Shown here: one piece after another, positions 6,790-13,309 of the stretch
Numbering within the stretch: position 1 is the stretch's first letter
How the letters are laid out: the number at the start of each line of letters is the position of its first letter
NCBI GenBank assembly: GCA_050944355.1
Contig: JBMNQX010000027.1
Span: forward strand, 1 to 13,436
Direction: 5' to 3'
DNA length: 13,436 nt
Source of the DNA: UBA4285 sp050944355
GTDB lineage: Bacteria; Bacillota; Clostridia; Lachnospirales; Lachnospiraceae
Translations under genes and position numbers: made by a program
Notes under the pieces: model-generated
Seen by the model: only the letters and a program-made list of their open reading frames with translations
Told to the model about the DNA's origin: nothing
Database searches by the model: none

Positions 6790-7347
6790 ATGCAGAAAGA
6801 ATTTTCCGGCAGGCAGGCCGTCATCTGCCCTGAAGGCGTATTTATCATCGGTTCTTACGATGCGAACGGTGTTCCGAACGCCATGAACGCGGCCTGGGGA
6901 CAGCAGAGCGATTTCGGTGAAATCACGCTTTTCCTGAGTCAGCACAAGACCACGGAAAATATTAAAATCACCAAGGCATTTACCGTCGCTTTCGCGACCC
7001 GCAAGACGCTGGTCATCTCCGATTATTTCGGCGTAGAAACCGGCGCCAAAGTCAATAAGATCGAAAAAGCGGGCTGCCACGTTCACAAGGCCGCTCACGT
7101 CAACGCGCCGGTCATCGAAGAATATCCTGTGACGCTCGAATGCCAGCTGAAGAGCTGGGATGATTCGACGGGAATTCTCGTCGGAGAAATCGTCGCCATG
7201 CAGGCCGACGAATCCGTGCTCACCGACGGCAAGGTCGACTTCGACAAGCTGGATCCGCTTCTCTACGACAGCAGCACCGGCAGTTACCGGACCTTCGGAC
7301 CTGTCGTCGGCAAAGCGTTCCACGACGGGCTGGTTTTGAAGAAATAA
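6790..7347 (+). CDS. Flavin reductase-like, FMN-binding split-barrel protein
   Basis: The 185-residue product resembles the flavin reductase-like domain family (flavoredoxin type), small cytoplasmic FMN-binding split barrels. The early part PEGVFIIGSYDANGVPNAMN (14-33), then AAWGQQ, fits the first barrel strands, and TTENIKITKAFTVAF (54-68) fits the flavin-contacting strand and helix. Such proteins pass electrons from NAD(P)H or ferredoxin through FMN, or act as flavin-dependent reductases; the partner is unknown. Start ATG 6790 follows AAAGGAGG (6778-6785), a very strong if slightly close site. It is the first gene of a set with YbaK-type and DUF1846 genes (gaps of 33 and 36 bases). The gene context does not identify its substrate. 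Confidence 0.85.
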   Translation: MQKEFSGRQAVICPEGVFIIGSYDANGVPNAMNAAWGQQSDFGEITLFLSQHKTTENIKITKAFTVAFATRKTLVISDYFGVETGAKVNKIEKAGCHVHKAAHVNAPVIEEYPVTLECQLKSWDDSTGILVGEIVAMQADESVLTDGKVDFDKLDPLLYDSSTGSYRTFGPVVGKAFHDGLVLKK

Positions 7348-7380
7348 TTACGGATACATTTGTCAGGAATACAGGAAATC

Positions 7381-7866
7381 ATGGAACCGATTGAAAGAGT
7401 TCGTCAGTATCTGAGTGCTTTCGGCCAGCAGGACCGGATTATCGAGACCGCCGCGTCCAGCGCCACCGTGGAAGATGCCGCCAGGGCGCTCGGAACAGAG
7501 CCTGCGCATATCGCCAAGACAATGGCTTTTCTGGTGCAGGACAAACCGATTCTGATCGTCGCCGCCGGCGATGTCAAAATCGACAACCACAAATACAAGC
7601 AGGAATTTTCCTGCAAAGCCCATATGATTCCCGGGAGCGAGGTCGAAGCGTTGGTCGGCTACGCCCCGGGCGGCGTCTGCCCGTATGCCGTGAACGAGGG
7701 AGTGACCGTCTATCTGGACGTCTCACTGCGGCGCTTCGACGTCGTGTATCCGGCGGCCGGCAACGCCAACAGCGGAGTTAAGCAGAGCATCGAAGATCTC
7801 GAGCGCACGACCGGATACAAGCGCTGGGTCGATGTCTGCAAACCAATGGAGGAGAGGGGCGCATAA
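7381..7866 (+). CDS. YbaK/EbsC-family aminoacyl-tRNA deacylase-like protein
   Basis: The 161-residue protein is a freestanding editing domain of the YbaK/ProX type. These remove wrong amino acids from tRNA (for example Cys-tRNA-Pro or Ala-tRNA-Pro) in the cytoplasm. Family landmarks are the catalytic lysine in HIAKTMAF (Lys46), GDVKIDNHKYK (63-73), the loop GYAPGGVCPYA (93-103) and PAAGNANSG (124-132). The exact tRNA substrate cannot be assigned. I chose the ATG at 7381, with AGGA at 7373-7376; an in-frame TTG at 7360 would add seven residues with poorer support. It begins 33 bases after the flavin reductase-like gene and precedes the DUF1846 gene by 36 bases, so the three are probably one operon. 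Confidence 0.88.
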   Translation: MEPIERVRQYLSAFGQQDRIIETAASSATVEDAARALGTEPAHIAKTMAFLVQDKPILIVAAGDVKIDNHKYKQEFSCKAHMIPGSEVEALVGYAPGGVCPYAVNEGVTVYLDVSLRRFDVVYPAAGNANSGVKQSIEDLERTTGYKRWVDVCKPMEERGA

Positions 7867-7902
7867 GCCCGGAAAGGAACAATGAGCAAGGAGGGGGAAG
7901 GG

Positions 7903-9375
7903 ATGGCATCCCAGAAAATCGGATTTGATTCAGAAAAATACCGGAAGCTTCAGTCGGAGCATATCCGGGAACGCATGTCGCATTTCGGAAAACTGTATCT
8001 GGAATTCGGCGGAAAGCTTTTCGACGACTATCACGCGTCCCGGGTTCTGCCCGGTTTCGTCCCAGACAACAAGCTGCGGATGCTCGAACAGCTGAAAGAT
8101 AAGGCTGAGATCGTCATCGCGGTCGGCGCCGACGCGCTGGCTCAGAACAAGGTCCGCGGTGACCTGGGCATCCCGTATGACGAGGAAACTCTCCGGCTCA
8201 AAAAAGCGTTTGAAGACCGGGGCTTTTACGTCAGCAGCATTGTCCTGACAAAGTACAGCGGCCAGCCGGCCGCCGACCGGTTCCGGCAGCGCCTCGACAC
8301 ACTGGGCATTCCCTGCTATCTGCTGTACAACATCGAGGGCTATCCCTCCAACATTCCGATGATCCTCAGTCCGGAAGGCTACGGCCGCAACCAGTATATC
8401 AAAACGACCCGGGAACTGGTCGTCGTGACGGCACCCGGCCCTGGATCCGGCAAGATGGCAACCTGCCTGTCTCAGCTCTATCAGGAGTATCAGCACGGGG
8501 TAAAAGCGGGCTACGCGAAATTCGAGACATTTCCCATATGGAATCTGCCGCTGAAGCATCCCGTCAATCTGGCCTACGAGGCCGCGACGGCCGACCTGAA
8601 CGACGTGAACATGATCGACCCGTTCCACCTCGAAGCGTACGGAAAGACGGCCGTCAATTACAACCGGGACGTCGAAATCTTCCCGGTTCTCCAGCAGATC
8701 TTCGAGGGCATCATGGGGAGCTGCCCCTACAAGAGCCCGACCGATATGGGCGTCAACATGGCCGGCTTCGCCATCTGCGACGACGAAGTCTGCCGGGAAG
8801 CGGCCAGACAGGAAATCATCCGGCGGTACTTCGAGACCGCCTGCAAGGTCGTCGAAGGCAAAGCCACACAGTCAGAACTGTACAAGCAGCAGCTCCTGCT
8901 CAAACAGGCGGGAACCGCTCCGGAAGACCGCCCTGTCGTGCCGGCGGCTCTGGCGCGCGAAAAGGCGACCGGGCACCCGGCGGCGGCGATCGAAATGGAC
9001 GACGGCCGCCTGATCACCGGAAAGACCTCGGATCTCCTGGGCGCGGCTTCCGCCTGCCTGATGAACACACTCAAAGAATACGCAGGCATTCCGCACGCCG
9101 AACAGCTGGTGTCGGCCGCTTCGCTTGCGCCGATTCAGGAACTTAAGACGGCCTATCTGGGAGGAACAAATCCGCGCCTGCACTGCGATGAACTCCTCAT
9201 CGCCCTGTCCATCAGCGCGGCGTCCAATCCTCACGCCAGACTGGCCATGGAACAACTCCCGCGCCTGCGCGGCAACCAGATGCACTCCAGCGTCATGCTC
9301 TCATCCGTTGACCTGAATATCCTGCGCCGCCTGGGCGTTCAGCTCACCTGCAGCCCGATCCTTCGAAAGTACTGA
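7903..9375 (+). CDS. DUF1846 (UPF0371) family protein
   Basis: The 490-residue protein is full length for the DUF1846 family, which is widespread in Bacillota and Actinomycetota and has no firmly established function that I know of. Conserved blocks are KIGFDSEKY (5-13), SGQPAADRFRQRL (119-131), APGPGSGKMATCLSQLY (177-193), FPIWNLPLKHPVNLAYEAA (210-228) and YKSPTDMGVNMAGF (276-289). GPGSGKM looks like a P-loop but has Met where Ser or Thr is expected, so nucleotide binding should not be assumed. The ATG at 7903 is chosen because GGAGG (7890-7894) lies eight bases upstream; an in-frame ATG at 7882 has a closer, weaker site. The last codons overlap the first of three 39-bp repeats that continue past the stop. 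Confidence 0.9.
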   Translation: MASQKIGFDSEKYRKLQSEHIRERMSHFGKLYLEFGGKLFDDYHASRVLPGFVPDNKLRMLEQLKDKAEIVIAVGADALAQNKVRGDLGIPYDEETLRLKKAFEDRGFYVSSIVLTKYSGQPAADRFRQRLDTLGIPCYLLYNIEGYPSNIPMILSPEGYGRNQYIKTTRELVVVTAPGPGSGKMATCLSQLYQEYQHGVKAGYAKFETFPIWNLPLKHPVNLAYEAATADLNDVNMIDPFHLEAYGKTAVNYNRDVEIFPVLQQIFEGIMGSCPYKSPTDMGVNMAGFAICDDEVCREAARQEIIRRYFETACKVVEGKATQSELYKQQLLLKQAGTAPEDRPVVPAALAREKATGHPAAAIEMDDGRLITGKTSDLLGAASACLMNTLKEYAGIPHAEQLVSAASLAPIQELKTAYLGGTNPRLHCDELLIALSISAASNPHARLAMEQLPRLRGNQMHSSVMLSSVDLNILRRLGVQLTCSPILRKY

Positions 9376-9480
9376 TCCGATGACAAATGCGCCGCCTGAT
9401 CTTTCGAAAGTACTGATCTGATGACAAATGCGCCGCAGTCCGATCCTTCGAAATATTCATCCTGACCGGATGACAAATGC
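9357..9480 (+). repeat. Three 39-bp repeats spanning the DUF1846 stop codon
   Basis: Units lie at 9357-9395, 9398-9436 and 9442-9480. Each starts GATC(C/T)TTCGAAA and ends GATGACAAATGC; the first two share nearly all positions, the third diverges in the middle (ATATTCATCCTGACC). The first unit encodes the last residues and stop (TACTGA) of the DUF1846 protein, so units two and three look like duplications of the gene's 3' end. An inverted copy of the closing block, GCATTTGTCATCAG, lies at 9851-9864, overlapping the pirin stop codon. Confidence 0.85.
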
Positions 9481-9525
9481 TTCCTGCCGTGATATGAAAG
9501 TAATATAAGCGAGGAGGTGCGTGAT

Positions 9526-9759
9526 ATGTTATTTCATAAAAAGGAAAAAAATAAACCGGAAAAGCACGAAACGTATGACCGCGAACACTGCCGCCCGGTG
9601 CTGCATGTCAGCATCTGCACCGGCGAAACAGTCGCCGGCTTTCAGGACGTGCGCACAAATAAATTCGAAGACATCGCCCTGATCCGCAATGACGGGGATC
9701 TCGAAGAATTCTTAAACAAATACGGCATCAAAAAAGAAGAACTCACAAAAATTTACTGA
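9526..9759 (+). CDS. Small conserved-looking protein of unknown function, 77 residues
   Basis: This is a small soluble, charged protein. It opens with a lysine-rich stretch (HKKEKNKPEKHE) and continues with a compact part containing HVSICTGETVAGFQDVRT and FEDIALIRNDGDLEEFLNKY. I recall small proteins with a similar SICTGE-VAGF pattern in Clostridia, sometimes mislabelled aspartate dehydrogenase; at 77 residues it cannot be that enzyme. Function is unknown. The ATG at 9526 has an excellent site, GAGGAGGTG (9511-9519); the in-frame GTG at 9517 lies inside that site and is rejected. It follows the DUF1846 gene by 150 bases of repeats without a clear terminator between, so it may be read from the same transcript, and ends before a terminator at 9807. 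Confidence 0.78.
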   Translation: MLFHKKEKNKPEKHETYDREHCRPVLHVSICTGETVAGFQDVRTNKFEDIALIRNDGDLEEFLNKYGIKKEELTKIY

Positions 9760-9806
9760 TTTCTTCTCCTCTGATGCCGGAAACGGCGTGAATTAACAGT
9801 GCTGAC

Positions 9807-9848
9807 ATCCCCGACATCCTGCTTTTCTCAGCGGATGCCGGGGATTTT
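9807..9848 (+). terminator. Intrinsic terminator of the rightward operon
   Basis: ATCCCCGACATCC (9807-9819) pairs with GGATGCCGGGGAT (9833-9845) through 13 positions with one mismatch, around a 13-base loop. Four T residues follow (9845-9848), a short U-tract. It sits 47 bases after the stop of the 77-residue gene. Reading leftward from the pirin gene the same hairpin lacks a T run, though it may still slow read-through. Confidence 0.7.
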
Positions 9849-9859
9849 AGCATTTGTCA

Positions 9860-10708
9860 TCAGCCCGTGGTATCGAGACTGTCTTTGATAAACGTTCCCT
9901 CTTCCATTTCCCGGAACGCCGTGTACAGCTCGTCTTTTGTATTCATGACTACCGGGCCGCCCCAGGCCACGCTCTCGTGCAGCGGCTTTGCCATCAGCAC
10001 GAGAATCTCAGCGTCCCCGCGCGCCCGGAGTTTTACGGTGTCTCCGTCTGTGAGAACCGCCGCCGTTTTGGGCGGAAGTTCTTCGCCGGATACATCCGCG
10101 GATCCCTGCAGCGTGAACAGAACCACGGCCCGCTCTGGGTCAGCCGCAAATGAAAATTCCGCGCCTTTCTGCAGATTCACCGCGTAATACTGGAGCGGAA
10201 TGTGCCTGCTCTGATAGCCCTCGTGATTCTCATACCCGCCGGCGATCAGTCGCAGTTTTCCCTTCCCGCCCGCGATTTCGATCTCTTCGATGTCTCCGCG
10301 GTGAATCGCGTGATACGACGGACGGCACATCTTTTCTTTCGCCGGCAGATTCATCCACAGCTGAACGCCGTAGAGATGCCCGGATTCCGGAATTCTCTCT
10401 TCATGCTCAATTCCAGAGCCGGCGACCATCCACTGCACTTCGCCGCTTCCAACCGTGTCCTGAAACCCGAGGGTATCGCGGTGCTGCATCTGTCCGCTGC
10501 CCAGATAGCTGATTGTCTCGATGCCCCGGTGCGGATGCATCGGAAACCCGGCCCGGTAATCGTCCGGATTTGTGCTGTCAAATGAATCGAGCATCAGAAA
10601 CGGGTCAAAATCCCTGACCGTCTTTATCCCCAGCACCCGGATCAGATGAACTCCGGCGCCGTCAACCGTCGGTGATCCCTGAACCATTCTTTTTATTTTT
10701 CTTTCCAT
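9860..10708 (-). CDS. Pirin-family cupin protein
   Basis: The 282-residue protein is a two-domain pirin. The N-terminal cupin holds the metal ligands expected from human pirin: HPHRG (His58 and His60) and GSGIEHEE (His102 and Glu104). A C-terminal cupin follows from about residue 170. Bacterial pirins are iron-binding cytoplasmic proteins; some have quercetin 2,3-dioxygenase activity, others respond to redox stress. Which applies here is unknown. Start ATG 10708 has AAGGA eight bases upstream; that site lies inside the end of the MarR gene, whose stop codon ends only two bases before this ATG, so translation is probably coupled. The stop codon overlaps an inverted copy of the GATGACAAATGC repeat found after the DUF1846 gene. 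Confidence 0.92.
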   Translation of the reverse strand: MERKIKRMVQGSPTVDGAGVHLIRVLGIKTVRDFDPFLMLDSFDSTNPDDYRAGFPMHPHRGIETISYLGSGQMQHRDTLGFQDTVGSGEVQWMVAGSGIEHEERIPESGHLYGVQLWMNLPAKEKMCRPSYHAIHRGDIEEIEIAGGKGKLRLIAGGYENHEGYQSRHIPLQYYAVNLQKGAEFSFAADPERAVVLFTLQGSADVSGEELPPKTAAVLTDGDTVKLRARGDAEILVLMAKPLHESVAWGGPVVMNTKDELYTAFREMEEGTFIKDSLDTTG

Positions 10709-10710
10709 CC

Positions 10711-11142
10711 TCAGTTTCCTTTCTTTGATGCCGCGCGGAACTTGTACAACAGGCGGAACAGCTCTTTCTGCTCTTCATCCGTGTATGCCGAAAACTCTTC
10801 CTGTATGAGCTGTTTATCTTTCGGATAGAGTTCCTGAATCAGCTTCTGTCCGTCAGGTGTCAGTGACAGACATGTCTTTCTCTGATCGCGCCCGTCCTTG
10901 CTCCGGGCAATCAGCCCCTGCTTCTCCAGATTCTTCAGAATGACTGAAATGGTTCCGCAGGTGCTCAGAACAGCCTCCTGCACCTCGCCGACCGTCATAG
11001 GTCCTTTGTGATACAGCGCCTCGAGAACGCCGAACTGCGGCAGGGTAAGCCCATAGCCGCTGACAAGCCGGCTGGTATCCCGGTCAATTTCATTTGTCAC
11101 CCGATGCAGGCCGACAACAATAGCCAGAGGTTCTACTTTCAT
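10711..11142 (-). CDS. MarR-family transcriptional regulator
   Basis: The 143-residue protein has the MarR winged helix-turn-helix layout: dimer helix at the start, a DNA-reading segment around GEVQEAVLSTCGTISVILKN (52-71) and a wing at SKDGRDQRKTCLSLT (81-95) with the conserved Asp and Arg. MarR proteins are dimeric repressors released by phenolics, quinones, drugs or oxidants. Cys62 lies in the recognition-helix region and Cys91 in the wing; redox sensing is possible but unproven. Start ATG 11142 follows AAGGAGG at a five-base spacing. It is the first gene of a two-gene operon with pirin. A near-consensus promoter overlapped by a perfect 8-bp-arm palindrome lies just upstream, which suggests autorepression. 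Confidence 0.92.
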   Translation of the reverse strand: MKVEPLAIVVGLHRVTNEIDRDTSRLVSGYGLTLPQFGVLEALYHKGPMTVGEVQEAVLSTCGTISVILKNLEKQGLIARSKDGRDQRKTCLSLTPDGQKLIQELYPKDKQLIQEEFSAYTDEEQKELFRLLYKFRAASKKGN

Positions 11143-11182
11143 CTGTTCCTCCTTCCGGGTCTGTCAAGTCCCGTGTAAGATT

Positions 11183-11210
11183 ATTATATCTAGTTAGATA
11201 TATTTGTCAA
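11183..11210 (-). promoter_or_regulatory. Near-consensus promoter of the MarR-pirin operon
   Basis: On the minus strand TTGACA (11205-11210) and TATAAT (11183-11188) are both perfect hexamers separated by 16 bases. Predicted transcription starts near 11176, about 34 bases before the ATG. Such a strong promoter would normally need a repressor, and the spacer is occupied by a palindrome. Confidence 0.9.
11185..11202. promoter_or_regulatory. Probable MarR operator overlapping the promoter
   Basis: TATATCTA (11185-11192) and TAGATATA (11195-11202) are exact inverted repeats separated by two bases. The 18-bp site fills the spacer and overlaps the -10 box, so a bound dimer would block polymerase. 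Size and AT-rich symmetry suit MarR operators. Assignment to the adjacent MarR gene is inferred from position. Confidence 0.8.
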
Positions 11211-11248
11211 GGCTTTTCCGCATCCCAGCCGGCGAGCTGCCGTCCGCG

Positions 11249-11875
11249 TCAGAACGGCAGCTGTCCCGGCAGTACTTTTTTCTCTTTCCTGGGAAATGTG
11301 CTGTCAAAGCGCTCAAACTCTTCCGGATTCTGTTCGGCCGCCAGATACCCTTCCGGGTCAGTGAACGTGCCCTCAATGCCCTGCAGATATCCCGGTCTCA
11401 GTTCATGTACAAGAAGATAGTCCGCCTCCGGGTCCGGCTTGTAGCGGATGCCGACGGTTTTTCCCGGCACAAAGCCCACTTTGCCGTAATACAGAGGGTT
11501 TCCGGTGATCACCAGCGCCCCCGCGCCCTGCCGCCCGGCCTCTTTCATGGAATACCGGACAAGTTTTTGTCCGAATCCCCGTCCCTGATAATCCGGACAA
11601 ATGCACAGCGGTCCGAATGTCATCGCCGGCACGCGTCTCCCGTCATCGCAGCTGATTTCGGAATGCACGTACAGAATCTGCCCTATGATTTTCCCCTCGC
11701 TTTCCAGTACAAAATCAAGCTCCGGGACAAACTCTTTCCGTGTCCGCAGGCAGTGCAGAATATAGTGTTCCGTGCAGCCCGGATGATATACGTTCCAGAA
11801 CGCTTCCCGGACAAGCTCTTCCGTTTCCCGGTAGTCCTGCGGTCTCTCAAGACGAATCAGGAAGTCTGTATCCAT
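11249..11875 (-). CDS. GNAT-family N-acetyltransferase (YhbS-like)
   Basis: The 208-residue protein is a GNAT-fold acetyltransferase. The acetyl-CoA phosphate-binding loop is YQGRGFG (96-102), preceded by GPLCICP, and motif B appears as GNPLYYGKVGF (125-135), a pattern seen in YhbS-like enzymes. These transfer an acetyl group to an amine of a small molecule, protein or RNA; the target is not predictable. A C-terminal extension from about 140 is typical of this subgroup. Start ATG 11875 has AAAGGAG seven bases upstream. Array B begins immediately before this binding site, so the gene's promoter must lie inside or beyond the array. A 9-bp stem (11235-11243 with 11254-11262) spans the stop codon, but lacks a T tail. 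Confidence 0.88.
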   Translation of the reverse strand: MDTDFLIRLERPQDYRETEELVREAFWNVYHPGCTEHYILHCLRTRKEFVPELDFVLESEGKIIGQILYVHSEISCDDGRRVPAMTFGPLCICPDYQGRGFGQKLVRYSMKEAGRQGAGALVITGNPLYYGKVGFVPGKTVGIRYKPDPEADYLLVHELRPGYLQGIEGTFTDPEGYLAAEQNPEEFERFDSTFPRKEKKVLPGQLPF

Positions 11876-11896
11876 GGTCTTTCTCCTTTACAAATC

Positions 11897-12462
11897 ATTG
11901 TTGCTGATCTGGCCAGTCCGAGGCACGCCGGGTCATCATCGGGATTGCCCGCAGCTTGCTTTATTGCTGATCTGCAAGCCGCGATGCGGACCGTCAGCAA
12001 AAATGATCCTGACTTGCCTTATTGCTGACTGGGCTTGCATAAGACCCTTGGCCGGCATCAGGATTACCCACAGCTTATATTTTTATTGATCTGCAAGCCG
12101 CGGTGCGCCGGGCCGTCATCGGGAATCGCCCTTGACTTGCTATTTTGCTGATTTAAAAATTTGAAAATTGAAAAGTCAGCAAAAAGCAAGAAAACTTGCT
12201 CTTTTGTTGGCTGAAAAGCGCCAAAAATAGCCACTTGTCAACAATTTTCATTTTATGAGTTACTTTTGCTGAGCCGATTCGACAAGAACGGGCAAAATTA
12301 TCAGCAAAAATCCACTGACTGCCTGATATTTGCTGACAGCACCAGCAGCTTCAAGATGATTTTCAGCAATACTCCCTCTCAACCTGAATCCCGCTGACAG
12401 CGGCAGCCCGCCTGAAAATTCATCAGCAATCCCGCTGACAGCGGCAGCCATCCTGAAAATCA
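11897..12462. repeat. Repeat array B: phased alternating heptamers, period 60-63 bp
   Basis: The gap 11876-12482 has no credible gene and is filled by this array. Unit starts (TCAGCAA or variants such as TCATCAT, TCATCGG, TCAACAA) lie at 11933, 11994, 12055, 12116, 12176, 12238, 12301, 12363 and 12423; steps are 61, 61, 61, 60, 62, 63, 62 and 60. The inverse half-site TTGCTGA or a variant lies at 11964, 12022, 12083 (TTATTGA), 12145, 12207 (TTGGCTGA), 12266, 12330 and 12391 (CCGCTGA), about 28-31 bases into each unit. A partial unit with TTGCTGA at 11900 abuts the ribosome binding site of the left-hand GNAT gene. The first four units resemble each other most (GATCTGCAAGCCGCG in two of them). 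The rest match array A unit by unit. Confidence 0.88.
12387..12462. repeat. Two 41-bp direct repeats with a CCGCTGACAGCGG palindrome
   Basis: Starting at 12387 and 12428, two copies share 22 identical bases beginning AATCCCGCTGACAGCGG and continue with CCTGAAAAT and TCA. Each contains the palindrome CCGCTG-A-CAGCGG also present in array A at 2396-2416. They form the end of array B nearest the right-hand GNAT gene, whose stop codon is at 12483. On the minus strand they would be transcribed just after that gene; no T run marks them as terminators. Confidence 0.8.
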
Positions 12463-12482
12463 GCGCAGCCTCTTCTGTCCTC

Positions 12483-12929
12483 TCATTCCTTTACCATGAC
12501 AAAATTTGTCATGGTCACGCCGCTGCGCCCGACCGTCTGCTGCCGGATCACGCGGTAGCCGCGGGCTTCAAAAAACGGGCGGGCGGTTATTGAGGCGTGC
12601 GTTGTCACCGGACCGGACGCGGCGGCTTCCAGCTGATCGCAGATCGCCGAACCGATGCCCCGCCCCTGGTACGCCGCGTGGACATACAGCCGGTCCAGAT
12701 ACCCGGGAAGCTGCAGATCTCCGAAACCGGTTATAATTCCACCTTCCTCCGCTACAACCGTGTAGTGTTCAAGCAGCGACTGCGTCCAAAGGTTCACATC
12801 TCTGTTCTTCGGCGCCCAGGCATTCAATTGCTCTTCCGTATAATCTTTCGCGTTGACCGTGTGAACCGTGTTGTAAAACAAATCCATCAGTTCCGGCCCG
12901 TCCTCGGCCCGGAAAGTTCTCAGCTTCAT
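12483..12929 (-). CDS. GNAT-family N-acetyltransferase
   Basis: From the chosen ATG the protein has 148 residues and is a single GNAT domain. It begins with the usual first strand MKLRTFRAEDGPEL, has LFYNTVHTVNAKDYT (17-31), the acetyl-CoA loop LYVHAAYQGRGIG (81-93) and the closing FFEARGY (119-125). The N-terminal NTVHTVNAKDYTEEQ block is typical of a GNAT subgroup common in bacteria; its substrate is unknown. Starts are uncertain: ATG 12929 aligns with the usual family start and has GGAAG eight bases upstream; ATG 12944 and TTG 12968 are in frame and possible. It is the first gene leftward of the duplicated promoter module at 13005-13085, whose extended -10 would give it a leader of about 95 bases. 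Confidence 0.87.
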   Translation of the reverse strand: MKLRTFRAEDGPELMDLFYNTVHTVNAKDYTEEQLNAWAPKNRDVNLWTQSLLEHYTVVAEEGGIITGFGDLQLPGYLDRLYVHAAYQGRGIGSAICDQLEAAASGPVTTHASITARPFFEARGYRVIRQQTVGRSGVTMTNFVMVKE

Positions 12930-13004
12930 TTTAGTATCTTCCATATACCATCTCTTTTTGAGCAACACAAATAAAAATTCCTTTATTTTGCAGCGAAACC
13001 AAAG

Positions 13005-13085
13005 TCCTTTCGTTTGCTAAGTTGATAACCATTATATCAGGAGAGCCCTGTGGCTTTATTATGGAATTTTCAATTTACACCATTA
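13005..13085. repeat. Promoter-bearing repeat module, right copy
   Basis: This is the second copy of the module at 30-112, in the same orientation. ATTATATCAGGAGAGCCC is identical, the TGGCTTT and TTTTCAATTTACACCATTA blocks are kept, and TCCTTT at 13005-13010 matches the ribosome-binding-site complement of the left copy. No ATG follows at the proper distance here, so this site looks like a leftover from another gene's leader. Array C begins 20 bases to the right. Confidence 0.7.
13031..13039 (-). promoter_or_regulatory. Extended -10 promoter upstream of the right-hand GNAT gene
   Basis: The minus strand reads TGATATAAT, identical to the promoter at 57-65. Transcription would start near 13024 and run into the acetyltransferase gene at 12929. 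No -35 box is evident. Because the module seems to be copied from elsewhere, this may be an acquired promoter. Confidence 0.5.
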
Positions 13086-13104
13086 CAGGAACGCAATTGA
13101 GCTG

Positions 13105-13297
13105 TCATCGGAAATAGTCATAAGCTTGTTGCATTGCTGATTTGGCAAATTCGAGAATTTGAAAGTCAACAATTAAGCAGAATACTTGACCCGATTGTTG
13201 ACTGAAAAGCGCTTAAAAAGTCATCCTGTCAGCAAAATTCTTCATGTGGGCTGCTTTTGCTGAGGCGAACCGAAAAAAAGTGAAAAATAATCAGCTA
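13105..13297. repeat. Repeat array C: truncated phased heptamer array
   Basis: Units start at 13105 (TCATCGG), 13166 (TCAACAA), 13229 (TCAGCAA) and 13291 (TCAGCTA), with steps of 61, 63 and 62. Inverse half-sites TTGCTGA are at 13135 and about 13258. The second and third units align with array A units at 2185 and 2248 and with array B units at 12176 and 12238. Similarity stops after TCAGC at 13295, where insertion-sequence DNA begins. The region 12930-13371 otherwise holds only the promoter module and the insertion-sequence end. Confidence 0.8.
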
Positions 13298-13309
13298 GAT
13301 TGTCCACGA

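Noticed and set aside
7360..7380. TTG start adding seven residues to the YbaK-type protein
   Set aside because: The ATG at 7381 has its own AGGA site and gives the usual family N-terminus.
8431..8454. Walker A (P-loop) motif in the DUF1846 protein
   Set aside because: GPGSGKM lacks the Ser/Thr after GK and the spacing is off; it is a family-conserved loop, not evidence for ATP binding.
9478..9506. Promoter with TAATAT at 9501-9506 for the 77-residue gene
   Set aside because: The -35 is poor and transcription would start inside the ribosome binding site, leaving no usable leader.
11204..12028. Plus-strand frame of 274 codons
   Set aside because: It is antisense to the GNAT gene at 11249-11875 and runs into array B; the GNAT motifs on the other strand are decisive.
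11933..12462. CRISPR array
   Set aside because: The period of about 61 bp is suggestive, but only seven or eight bases are conserved per unit, half-sites alternate in orientation, spacers resemble those in other arrays, and no cas gene is present.
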